Positions 53,340-61,735 of a stretch of 64,000 bases of DNA are shown here, piece after piece. The notes beneath the pieces are model-generated. The model was not told the origin of the DNA and made no database searches. It was given only the letters and a program-made list of their open reading frames with translations. Made by a program: the position numbers and the translations under genes. Origin of the DNA: Rhodocytophaga rosea (GTDB lineage Bacteria; Bacteroidota; Bacteroidia; Cytophagales; 172606-1); assembly GCF_010119975.1 (NCBI RefSeq), contig NZ_CP048222.1:8470501-8534500 (forward strand), written 5' to 3'. Position 1 is the stretch's first letter. Each line of letters begins with the position of its first letter.

Positions 53340-55331
53340 CTAGAGTCCATTCATTTTATATTTTAGGTTTGGCAATTTTACCCTGAAAACCGTACCTTTA
53401 TTTAGTTCTGATTCTACACTAATTTCACCACTTAGTTTTTGCACAGTTTCTTTTACTATATAAAGCCCTACGCCTGAACCATCTCCATGATTACTAATGC
53501 GAAAGAACATATCAAAAATCTTTGTCTGGTATTCTTTGGCAATGCCCAGTCCATTATCTATTACCTCTATAAGTGCTGTTGTACTATCTGAGCTTACTTT
53601 TACTTTAATAAAAGGATGTTGCTGGGAAGGATTATAATACCGAATAGCATTTGAAATGAGATTATTCAAAATAATGTCAATCCGTTTCTGATCGGTATAA
53701 AAAAAATCATTCGCTGTCCATTCTACTGATTTATCAATCCGATAGGCATTCTCCATAAAATCGTGACTAGCAAAAATCTCATGTAACCCAAGATTAAAAT
53801 CAATTTTTTTGATATCAAAACCCAGGTTTTTATTTTTTGAATAATCAATAATATCCCGGATCACACGATCTAATTTATTAAGAGATTTGTCCATCAGTTC
53901 CAGGCAATGCCTGTTTTGTTCTATATCATTGTCTTGCCTGGCAATATTAATCAATCCCATGACCGAGGCGACAGGAGCCCGCAGATCATGGGAGGTACGG
54001 TATACAAAACTATCCAGCTCAGAATTGAGTTGCCATAACTGTTCGTTCTGTTCTTCTACCATTGTATTGGCTTCTAATAATTTTCTATTAGATGATTCGA
54101 GTTCGCTAAAAGCAAATGAAAAACGCCTGGTTAATAAAAAAGCTTGTGAAAAAATAAATACAAAAAGGCCTAGTGAAATATAATTGCCTGTATAAATGAT
54201 CTTGTGTGAATAGAGTAAATCATTAAAAAACGTAAGAACAAAAAACAGGTATCCAAAAAGAAAAGAATAACTTCCTTCCAGATGAAGTATGCAAGCCCTG
54301 ATAATTACATATAAGCCATATATGGCAATTAGTACGGTAAACAATTGAAAGTAGGTTACGGCTGAAGTAAAAAAGAAAGGTGTGGTAAATAAAGCCATAA
54401 AAACATAAATAGCTACCATTGCAAATACTACATATACAACTCTTTTCCCAAATACAGCATTAAAAACTGTGTATAAGAATAGTACAAAAGCTGCTGAGCC
54501 CAGAAAAAAGGTAAGGTATTCCAGACGGATTACCCAATCCCAGTCAGGATCAAAAAATAAATGTATGGTGTACTCACCAGTGATAAAAATTCGCAGGGCT
54601 ATCAGTAAGCAAAAAAGGCTAAAATAAAGTGGGGTTAAATCACGCCTGCGGATAAAAAAAAGTCCTAAATGATATAATGCCATAATTAGGATACTTCCTT
54701 CTAACCAGAATTCTACGGCAATGGATTTAAGCCTGCTGTCTCGTATATGGGATTCAAGTCCTAACCTAATAGGTTGCCTGAGTCCACCATTGCTGTAATG
54801 AAAATTGGAAACCTGAATAATAATCTCAATCGGATTTTTATTTAGCACAACATCTACCACTTCGGGTTTATACTGTGGCATAGAGATAGAATGACTGTTC
54901 GAAACTTTTCCAGAGGAATATACCTGCTGGCCATTCACCCACATATTGGAAGCGGTATAGATGATGGGTACACGGACTGAGAATTGCCCATCCGTAACTT
55001 TACTCACTAAAATCAGCAGGCGATAGGTAGCAAAACCATCACCATCTAGATATTTATTATTTATATGATATGAATTCCAGGAATTTGGTACCTGTACCAT
55101 TTGTACAGTATCAGCAAGGGCTTGTAAAAAATCCTTTGGAGCATAAAGTTTTTCCCAGTAAAATTCCCATTCACCATCCAGGGCTATGGGGCCATGATTG
55201 TTAAAATCCCAACTCCGGAGATCAAGAATTCCTTCTTTTGCAATAGGAATCTTTACGGAAGGCTTCGCTGATTGACATGCCGTTAGCAGGCAAAAAATCA
55301 GTAACCAATAAAAAGTGAGTCCAGCCTTCAT
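53340..55331 (-). CDS. 7TM-DISM sensor histidine kinase, lipoprotein-type N-terminus
   Basis: 663 residues from the ATG beginning MKAGLTFYWLL; the signal ends in LLTAC, a possible lipobox. A periplasmic jelly-roll sensor covers about 30-190 (LRSWDFNNHGPIALDGEWEF; ASNMWVNGQQVYSSGKV). Seven helices follow (about 205-405), then a coiled coil, the phosphoacceptor motif FVYRTSHDLRAPVASVMGLI (His near 445) and an ATPase domain (LISNAIRYYN; VIDNGLGIAKEY; GSGVGLYIVKETVQKLSG). 7TM-DISM kinases are thought to sense small extracellular ligands. No response regulator is adjacent. Confidence 0.9.
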   Translation of the reverse strand: MKAGLTFYWLLIFCLLTACQSAKPSVKIPIAKEGILDLRSWDFNNHGPIALDGEWEFYWEKLYAPKDFLQALADTVQMVQVPNSWNSYHINNKYLDGDGFATYRLLILVSKVTDGQFSVRVPIIYTASNMWVNGQQVYSSGKVSNSHSISMPQYKPEVVDVVLNKNPIEIIIQVSNFHYSNGGLRQPIRLGLESHIRDSRLKSIAVEFWLEGSILIMALYHLGLFFIRRRDLTPLYFSLFCLLIALRIFITGEYTIHLFFDPDWDWVIRLEYLTFFLGSAAFVLFLYTVFNAVFGKRVVYVVFAMVAIYVFMALFTTPFFFTSAVTYFQLFTVLIAIYGLYVIIRACILHLEGSYSFLFGYLFFVLTFFNDLLYSHKIIYTGNYISLGLFVFIFSQAFLLTRRFSFAFSELESSNRKLLEANTMVEEQNEQLWQLNSELDSFVYRTSHDLRAPVASVMGLINIARQDNDIEQNRHCLELMDKSLNKLDRVIRDIIDYSKNKNLGFDIKKIDFNLGLHEIFASHDFMENAYRIDKSVEWTANDFFYTDQKRIDIILNNLISNAIRYYNPSQQHPFIKVKVSSDSTTALIEVIDNGLGIAKEYQTKIFDMFFRISNHGDGSGVGLYIVKETVQKLSGEISVESELNKGTVFRVKLPNLKYKMNGL

Positions 55332-55343
55332 AAATACACCCAA

Positions 55344-56090
55344 TAAAAAGCATTGGTTGAATTCTATATAAATAGCTAAGTTGTATATTCTATTTATACA
55401 ACACTAAGCTTAGAGAACCAAAAACTATTTTAAAGGCTGGAAGATAGAAATTGAAAAGTATGCCTGTAGCACAATTTCTTCAATTTTCTAACTGTGGTAA
55501 TAATGCCCTTTAAAAGCTATCATAGACACAGCAGAAATAACTTTTCTATGAATCAGTTAACTCCTTTTGAAACAAAAATTACCAATAAATCGCATCCTTG
55601 AAGACACCTGCTTTTTCTGAATGTTGTATGGACGAGAAATTTGCGTGTTAGATGATGTTACTTTAAGGCTTGTAGTTACCTGAAAAGAGTTTACAAATAT
55701 ACTTTCAGGTATCTTAGTTGTAAATATCATCTTTAGCTGTATAGATGTACTATATACTTTACGAATGAGATAAAATCACTTCTATCTATTAAGATTTGCT
55801 CTCAAAGTTTATTGCGTATTGTTTGAATTTAATGGTTATACAACCTGCTGCTCCAAATGATGGCTGATGTTACCATCATTTCTTGCCAACTCAACAGAGA
55901 AACTTATGCAGGTAGGATAAGAATATAAAAAGTTTATTGTATTTGCCACTCCTTTGGTAATTTTGATCTAGCAAGGATGAAGAAAGGCAAAAAGCAGTGT
56001 TCTTTTTAAGTGGGGTAGCTAACTAATCCTCAAGAAGTATCTCTATTAGGTTCAAGATCATTTTATATAAGTTTAGGTTTTAGGTGGTTT
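55344..56090. other. intergenic, no protein gene seen
   Basis: AT-rich with many stops on both strands. It leads into a strong terminator, so an untranslated RNA could be encoded in its last part (after about 55.9 kb). Confidence 0.35.
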
Positions 56091-56097
56091 GTAATCA

Positions 56098-56135
56098 AAG
56101 TCCTCAGGTGGTTTCCAGCTGAGGACTTTTCTTTT
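56098..56135 (+). terminator. strong rho-independent terminator without an assigned gene
   Basis: AAGTCCTCAG pairs perfectly with CTGAGGACTT, with an inner TGG/CCA pairing around TTT, and is followed by TTCTTTTCC. No plus-strand protein gene lies within 2 kb upstream. On the minus strand it could instead end the DinB-like transcript, though the T-rich tail favours the plus strand. Confidence 0.75.
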
Positions 56136-56341
56136 CCTGAGTTACTCTCTTTTCTTCATACCTGTTATACATCCAGAACATTGGGCAAGGATAGCACAAT
56201 GGACCCATTAGCATAACAGATAGTAACCCTTTACAAATGCGAAATATGGTATAGATAGATCTACTTTATAGATTACAAGTTCCAAAATAAGTAATACCCG
56301 ATATGATAGACTGTTTTATCAAATTTAACAACAATACACTT

Positions 56342-56818
56342 TTAACTCTGCCAATTTCCGAGAAGTCTTCTTGCGATAATGATTTGGCCGGTATGATAAC
56401 TGGTGTGGTCAGCAATTAACAGGGCTTCCCTGAGTAGATTTTGCCCTTCTCCATAAGAAAAAGCTTCAAATAAATCCTTTCCAGTATCATTGAGTAAAGC
56501 AATAAAAGCTTGCTTGTCTTTTTTTATTTGACTCAATGATGCTTGCCATACCTGCTCACTAGCAGGACCATCTTTTGAAGGCCAATATTGGTCAGGCCAA
56601 TTAGGGGACTGATGGGAGGCATTGGTTGAAAACTCTAGGATATCCCACTGAGTAATGCGGATATGTTCTATCAGCTGCCAGATACTATAAGGCAGGTTTG
56701 CTGGTTTAACTCCCCTCAAATGAGCGGGCAAATCTGCTACCGCTTTCTCAAAAGATATATGTGCATTTTCTCCCTCAAGCAGGCTGACAAGCTGTTTTCT
56801 AAGTACTTTATCATTCAT
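56342..56818 (-). CDS. DinB-like four-helix metal-binding protein
   Basis: 158 residues with the DinB/YfiT fold pattern: a first helix, then NLPYSIWQLIEHIRITQWDI with His52, and the late pair DHTSYHTGQ with His138 and His142, making the usual three-His metal site. Family members include thiol transferases that use bacillithiol or similar cofactors, and many without known role. WPDQYWPSKDGPASEQVW is a typical central loop. It is a single gene with no obvious operon partner. Confidence 0.82.
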   Translation of the reverse strand: MNDKVLRKQLVSLLEGENAHISFEKAVADLPAHLRGVKPANLPYSIWQLIEHIRITQWDILEFSTNASHQSPNWPDQYWPSKDGPASEQVWQASLSQIKKDKQAFIALLNDTGKDLFEAFSYGEGQNLLREALLIADHTSYHTGQIIIARRLLGNWQS

Positions 56819-56956
56819 GTTAGTAAAGTTAAAGGATCAATAAGGCTTCATGCCGTATGTATTTATTACTAAGTTTCTAACTAGTTTGTTGTCTTCTACA
56901 AAAAATTATAGCTTCTATCAAACAGAGCAAAAGAGCTGATTAGGCGGGTACAGAAG

Positions 56957-57142
56957 GTGAATTATTATAAAGAAGTAGATAGCCAGCACTTTCTAAATGA
57001 GATAAACAGAAGCCTGGAGTTCTCCTATCAAAAAGTAGGCTTAGTTAAACTACAAATGTCAGGATTTACTATGAATGCAGATATTCAGGTAATGATCCAT
57101 AAAATTAACAGATCGAACAAAGCCACCTTTGATGCTCCATAA
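56957..57142 (+). CDS. small hypothetical protein, doubtful
   Basis: 61 residues from a GTG (MNYYKEVDSQHFLNEINRSL ... KATFDAP). No family recognised and no signal or membrane segment. It lies alone in the 56819-57314 gap, so it may be chance or a remnant. Confidence 0.25.
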   Translation: MNYYKEVDSQHFLNEINRSLEFSYQKVGLVKLQMSGFTMNADIQVMIHKINRSNKATFDAP

Positions 57143-57314
57143 ATTAAATATTACCAGAAAAACATTTTCAATAGACACTATCAGACAAAAAGTTGTTCGA
57201 ATGAGAAAAACTATTTTCCCTAAATTCCTTTCTAGTAGTGTATAATAAGCTCTATTTCAGGATTTGCAGGGCTATTTTAATGGCTAAAGGAATATATACC
57301 AGTTATATGGCTTG

Positions 57315-58304
57315 TTATTCTTTAAACTCTGCCATTTCCAGATTTAGGCTAACTTCTTTCAATATCTTATCGAGTTCTCTGGCTGAAAGATTCAGATGAT
57401 CTATTAATATCTTTTCATTTTCTTTCCATTCTGTTTCATAGTCAAACAGATGGACAAGGCCTAAAATCCGAGCCAGAGGCGCTCTAACTTTATGGGCATT
57501 GATATATGCATGTTGCAGTAATTTTTGGTTTTGCTTTAGCAATGCTTGTGTTCGATGGGCTACCAAGGCATTCAAATTTTCATTGATTTGCCTGAGTTCT
57601 TCTTCGGATGCATGTAACCTTTCATTTTTTAGATGCACCTCTTCATTGACCTGTATTAAGTGCGTATTAAGTTCATCCATCTTGCAGGCGTTTTGCCTGA
57701 GCTCTTCCTGCAATGCTGATAATGTTTTGATATTTAAGGCATCCTGCAAGGTTCTTTTACTAGTGGTATATCCCCATATAGCTGAGATGCCACATACACC
57801 TGTAGCCAAGAGGGCATGAAACAGAAAAGCTGTTAAATCCATGTAGGCGAGTTGTGTAAAATATACTTCACTGTAGCCGCTATATTGCAGGTAAGCAAAC
57901 AAGCCATGATGCAGATATACCATCAGAATCAAAGGAAGTTGTAATCGCCAGTTCTGGTAAATAATGAGTAGCGTAGAAGAGATAAATACCCAGAAATGCA
58001 TTTCAGCCATGCCATGCATCTGATAAATATATTGAGCTGCAAAAATAGCAGATATAACGCTTAGGATATACTGATACAGGTTTGACTCCGGTAACATTTT
58101 TTTGGTGATCACATATGCTAACATATTCAAACTACCTATTCCTATGGCGATGAGCCAGGTGTCATAAAAGAAAGCGATCAACAGTCCAAATAAAAACATG
58201 GCGCCCAGGATGGGTTCTATGATTTTATCTGCTTTACTATAAATATCTTTATAAAGTCTTTGTAAATCAGTCTTACTTAATGTATAATGGTCCATAGAAG
58301 CCAT
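57315..58304 (-). CDS. membrane sensor-like protein with histidine phosphoacceptor helix but no ATPase domain
   Basis: 329 residues. Six membrane helices fill the first 180 residues. A long coiled coil follows (about 195-260, LQEELRQNACKMDELNTHLI onward), then QHAYINAHKVRAPLARILGL with a His near 269 in the place of the kinase phosphoacceptor, and a second helix ending KILKEVSLNLEMAEF. The frame then stops, so the ATPase half of a histidine kinase is missing. This ending is seen in other Bacteroidota proteins as I recall and may be a phosphotransfer or decoy partner. The gene starts 27 bases after the GAF-PAS kinase gene stop, in one operon, which suggests the two work together. Confidence 0.8.
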   Translation of the reverse strand: MASMDHYTLSKTDLQRLYKDIYSKADKIIEPILGAMFLFGLLIAFFYDTWLIAIGIGSLNMLAYVITKKMLPESNLYQYILSVISAIFAAQYIYQMHGMAEMHFWVFISSTLLIIYQNWRLQLPLILMVYLHHGLFAYLQYSGYSEVYFTQLAYMDLTAFLFHALLATGVCGISAIWGYTTSKRTLQDALNIKTLSALQEELRQNACKMDELNTHLIQVNEEVHLKNERLHASEEELRQINENLNALVAHRTQALLKQNQKLLQHAYINAHKVRAPLARILGLVHLFDYETEWKENEKILIDHLNLSARELDKILKEVSLNLEMAEFKE

Positions 58305-58331
58305 GATTAATTAGGTAATTTTATCTTCAAT

Positions 58332-59945
58332 CTATCTAGCTAAAGTAAATATAAATGTAGTTCCTTTTCCTGGCTGGCTTTCTACCCAAATTCTTCCACT
58401 ATGTTTTTCTACGAAGTCTTTACACAGTAAAAGTCCCAGACCAGTTCCTTTTTCATTGGCTGTCCCTAGGGTACTTTGCGTGATACCAAATTTAAACAGT
58501 TGATCTTGAAGCTCTTTACTCATGCCTATTCCCTGGTCTTGTACACTTACCTGTACATAGCAAGGGAGAAGGGTAGCCGTGAGCGTAATCTTTGTTCCCT
58601 GACCTGAAAATTTAATACCATTGGCTAACAAATTTCTTAAGATAGACTCTGCCATATTTTCATCTGCTCGCAGATAAATATCTTCTTCGAGTTTATTATC
58701 AATGGTAATAACTTTTGAATGTGCATTATCTTTTAGCAGTTCTATTACCTTCTCTGCTACCTTCCTAAGGTTTACTTGTTTAGGCTCAAAAGCAATTGCC
58801 CCAATTTGCATTCTTGCCCACTCCAGCAAATTACTCAGCAACCGCTTTAAATTAGCTGTAGAAAGATTGATTGTCCGGGAAAGTTCCTGTATATCTTCCT
58901 TGCTTAAGTGTGCCATGTACTCTGAAAGCAGATTACTTGAACCAAGTATTCCATTTAAAGGGCTTAGCATGTCATGGGCAATAATAGAGAAGAACTTATC
59001 CTTGTTTGCATTTACCTCTTCCAGCTGCCGGGTATAGGAATGAATGGCTTCTTCTACTTTTCTGCGCTCAGTAATATCCTGCATGATCCATAGGATACAG
59101 GTTTCTCCATCCCATTGAATCACTTCTAAGGATAGAAGGGCAATCCATAGCTGGCCTCCCTTCTGGCGGAAGGTAGCCTGAAAACCATTCACTTTATGCT
59201 CTACAGCTAAGCGCTTCACTAATTCTTCCCGCTCTAAGGTATTCTCCCATACGTTTAATTGAGCAGTGGTACGATTGATTACCTCCTCATCACTATATCC
59301 AAAGGCTTTTAAACCTTGCTCATTGACATGTAAAATCTTCCCATCTGAAAGCCTGGTAATAGATGTAGGAAAAGGATTGAGACGAAAAATAGTAGAAAAC
59401 AAGGCTTCAGATGTAGCAAATTGGTTTTTTTCCTTTTCGACTTGTTTTCGCTTATGATATAATTCAAAGATATGGACTATCTGTTGAGCTTGCAGCCCAA
59501 GGGTTTTCATTTGAGCGTCATCCAGCTTTCGTGTTACTGTATCCAGTATGCCAAGAGATCCTATCATATCTCCGGCTTGATTCAGGAGAGGAACTCCGCA
59601 ATAATACCTGATGAAAGGCGCTTCTATTACAAGCGGACTGCCGGAAAATCTTGAATCTGTGAGGATATTTTCCACTTCTAAAACCTGCTTGCTCATCATG
59701 GTATATCGACAGAAAGACTCGCTGTGTATTGTCTGGCTTAAACTTATTCCAAAACCAGATTTAAGCCACCCTTTTTTTTCATCAACGAGGCTAATAAGTG
59801 CGATGGGAACATTAAAAATTGAAGCTGTTAGCGCAGTTAATTTGTCTAATTCTTCTTTAGGTATTGTATTTAAAATATCATACTTGGGCAGAGCAGCAAG
59901 CCTTCTTTTTTCTTCAATAGGGATGGGAAATAAATGCGGGTTCAT
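58332..59945 (-). CDS. GAF-PAS sensor histidine kinase
   Basis: 537 residues, cytoplasmic. A GAF domain covers about 25-165 (ALTASIFNVPIALISLVDEK; SESFCRYTMMSKQVLEVENI; YCGVPLLNQAGDMIGSLGIL). A PAS domain covers about 180-295 (FRLNPFPTSITRLSDGKILH; ALLSLEVIQWDGETCILWIM). The phosphoacceptor motif FFSIIAHDMLSPLNGILGSS has His near 322. The ATPase domain follows (ILRNLLANGIKFS; VQDQGIGMSKEL; GTGLGLLLCKDFVEKHSG). It is the first gene of a two-gene minus-strand operon with the kinase-like membrane protein. No response regulator is near. Confidence 0.92.
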   Translation of the reverse strand: MNPHLFPIPIEEKRRLAALPKYDILNTIPKEELDKLTALTASIFNVPIALISLVDEKKGWLKSGFGISLSQTIHSESFCRYTMMSKQVLEVENILTDSRFSGSPLVIEAPFIRYYCGVPLLNQAGDMIGSLGILDTVTRKLDDAQMKTLGLQAQQIVHIFELYHKRKQVEKEKNQFATSEALFSTIFRLNPFPTSITRLSDGKILHVNEQGLKAFGYSDEEVINRTTAQLNVWENTLEREELVKRLAVEHKVNGFQATFRQKGGQLWIALLSLEVIQWDGETCILWIMQDITERRKVEEAIHSYTRQLEEVNANKDKFFSIIAHDMLSPLNGILGSSNLLSEYMAHLSKEDIQELSRTINLSTANLKRLLSNLLEWARMQIGAIAFEPKQVNLRKVAEKVIELLKDNAHSKVITIDNKLEEDIYLRADENMAESILRNLLANGIKFSGQGTKITLTATLLPCYVQVSVQDQGIGMSKELQDQLFKFGITQSTLGTANEKGTGLGLLLCKDFVEKHSGRIWVESQPGKGTTFIFTLAR

Positions 59946-60349
59946 AAGGCTATGACAAAGGTAACCTAATAAGATATCATACAGATTAATGCTGTAATTG
60001 TAAGTTTAACAATATCTACTTAAAAGGGCTACTGACGTGAGGTCAGGAAGTAAAAGGTTGATGTATTATTTTCGGCTTTACAAAAAATTATAGCCACAGT
60101 GTGTTAAAAAAACCACATTCTCTACTTTGCTATTTCATCCTCTTTGCTAATCTATCAGTTGAAAAGCTTTCCACCTCCATAAGTTTATACTGGATTTACT
60201 CTGGTAAATTGTGAGAATTCGAGAGAGCGAAAACTTTTTTTAGGTATTGACATATTTTTAAAATCTTTGAAATTTCTACTGTCATTATAGAGTTGAAATA
60301 TGGGTACTCTAGAAGCGATACTAGGATATCAGTAAAGCCGATACCTTTT

Positions 60350-60482
60350 CATAGTTAAATCCTGTTTCCATCGTCGTAACGATACTTTCATGGATTCTTA
60401 ATTCCTTGCCACTTAAGTAATATTTCCATTACGTTCCGCTAAGCGTAAGCGCTCTTCTTCAAACTCGAATGCTTTCTATTTG
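60350..60482 (-). pseudogene. transposase orfA-like remnant
   Basis: The minus-strand frame AFEFEEERLRLAERNGNIT, a stop, VARN, a stop, then a shifted ES...VSLRRWKQDL resembles the helix-turn-helix of IS3-type OrfA proteins. It is too short and damaged to be a gene. The remaining 59946-60601 shows nothing else. Confidence 0.4.
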
Positions 60483-60601
60483 CCATGATTGATACCTGTG
60501 TTCTAATAAAGCACTCTTTTTCAAGTATCCATTTCAATAGGGTGAACCTTAACTTTTAGCTTATACTTTATTCTAATGCGTTACTTACATGGCATACCTT
60601 C

Positions 60602-61678
60602 TTAATGTATGAGAATTTTAAGCGCATTGCTCCTGTAAATTTTCTGAAGGGTGGTATTATCCAGACCAAAGCCATTACAAGGCCAGTGATAATTAAATAA
60701 TTCAAATTCATAAAAGTGTTCATCCAGTGTCTCTAGTATACGGAAAGTAGTTCGGTACATTGCCGGGGCCATTCCCATATCTGTCCCATACAACAGCCTA
60801 TTCTGGTACTTTTTATAAAAGGCATTCATATACCGGGGAATAGAAGTGGTTTCCCCATACCGGGCAGAAATATCTGCATAGAGATTTGTATATTTGTCTA
60901 ACAAAGCACCCAGTATATCCAGATTGTACTCACTATTGGCAAAATGACAGGCAATAAAGGTAGTTTTCGGGTTCGCTTTCACCGCATTTTCTAATGTTTT
61001 GATTAATGCTGCATGGCCCAGTAATCCCTTTTTACTTTGATCTATCCTCCACTTATAGGCGTTCATCAGGCCATCGTTGGTGGAGTCCATAGGTTCGTAC
61101 ATCCAATAGGGCTCAGCTACGTGAATATTAACTGGCATTTTCAACTCTGCACACTTTTGCAATAATGGTTTCATGCGTGGATCATCTATATGTATATAGC
61201 CAGGGGTAGGCCGGGAATAAAACTCTCCTAACCCTTTGTCGCCTAATTCTCCGACACCACGAGCGCCAGCTTTGTAACATCTTTCCAGTTCTTTTACCGC
61301 TTTTTCACTCCAGTCAGCCTCGTCCTTACCTGTAAAATCAAATCCACACCATACTTCAAACCTTTTTCCATATTTAGCATATTTCGCCTGGATAGAGTCA
61401 AATTTTGCCCCCGTTGCATACGATAAAATGACTGATTTTTCAATGCCCACCTCATCCATTGTTTTCACCCATTGCGCTAATTGTTCATCTGTTTGCGCAT
61501 AAGGGTGTGAATGCATATCAATAACAGGAAATTTTGCTTTTATAATTTTAGTAACCGGAATTTTAAATATGGACTGAGGCCGGTAATTTTTCAGCAAAAG
61601 AAGGTCTGCATCCTGCGCCTGGCAGATTCCTGTAACTGCTACTAATAATGAGAGGACAAGTATTAATTTTTGATACAT
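60602..61678 (-). CDS. secreted amidohydrolase of the ACMSD-like (amidohydrolase 2) group
   Basis: 358 residues from the ATG giving signal peptide MYQKLILVLSLLVAVTGICQ; an ATG eight codons earlier is possible. Metal motif FPVIDMHSHPYAQ (HxH) opens the TIM barrel. GARGVGELGDKGLGEF, MPVNIHVAEPYWMY (His), FIACHFANSEYNLDILG (His) and LLYGTDMGMAP (Asp) follow in the order seen in amidohydrolase 2 proteins. Substrate unknown. It lies 57 bases after the FG-GAP/ASPIC-UnbV gene on the same strand and is likely co-transcribed with it. Confidence 0.85.
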   Translation of the reverse strand: MYQKLILVLSLLVAVTGICQAQDADLLLLKNYRPQSIFKIPVTKIIKAKFPVIDMHSHPYAQTDEQLAQWVKTMDEVGIEKSVILSYATGAKFDSIQAKYAKYGKRFEVWCGFDFTGKDEADWSEKAVKELERCYKAGARGVGELGDKGLGEFYSRPTPGYIHIDDPRMKPLLQKCAELKMPVNIHVAEPYWMYEPMDSTNDGLMNAYKWRIDQSKKGLLGHAALIKTLENAVKANPKTTFIACHFANSEYNLDILGALLDKYTNLYADISARYGETTSIPRYMNAFYKKYQNRLLYGTDMGMAPAMYRTTFRILETLDEHFYEFELFNYHWPCNGFGLDNTTLQKIYRSNALKILIH

Positions 61679-61735
61679 AGTTTGTAGGTAATTAGAGAGC
61701 ATAGGGCTTACTATAACATTAACTGTGTATATGTT

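Noticed and set aside
58702-59037. 111-codon plus-strand frame
   Set aside because: Antisense to the GAF-PAS kinase gene; no motif.
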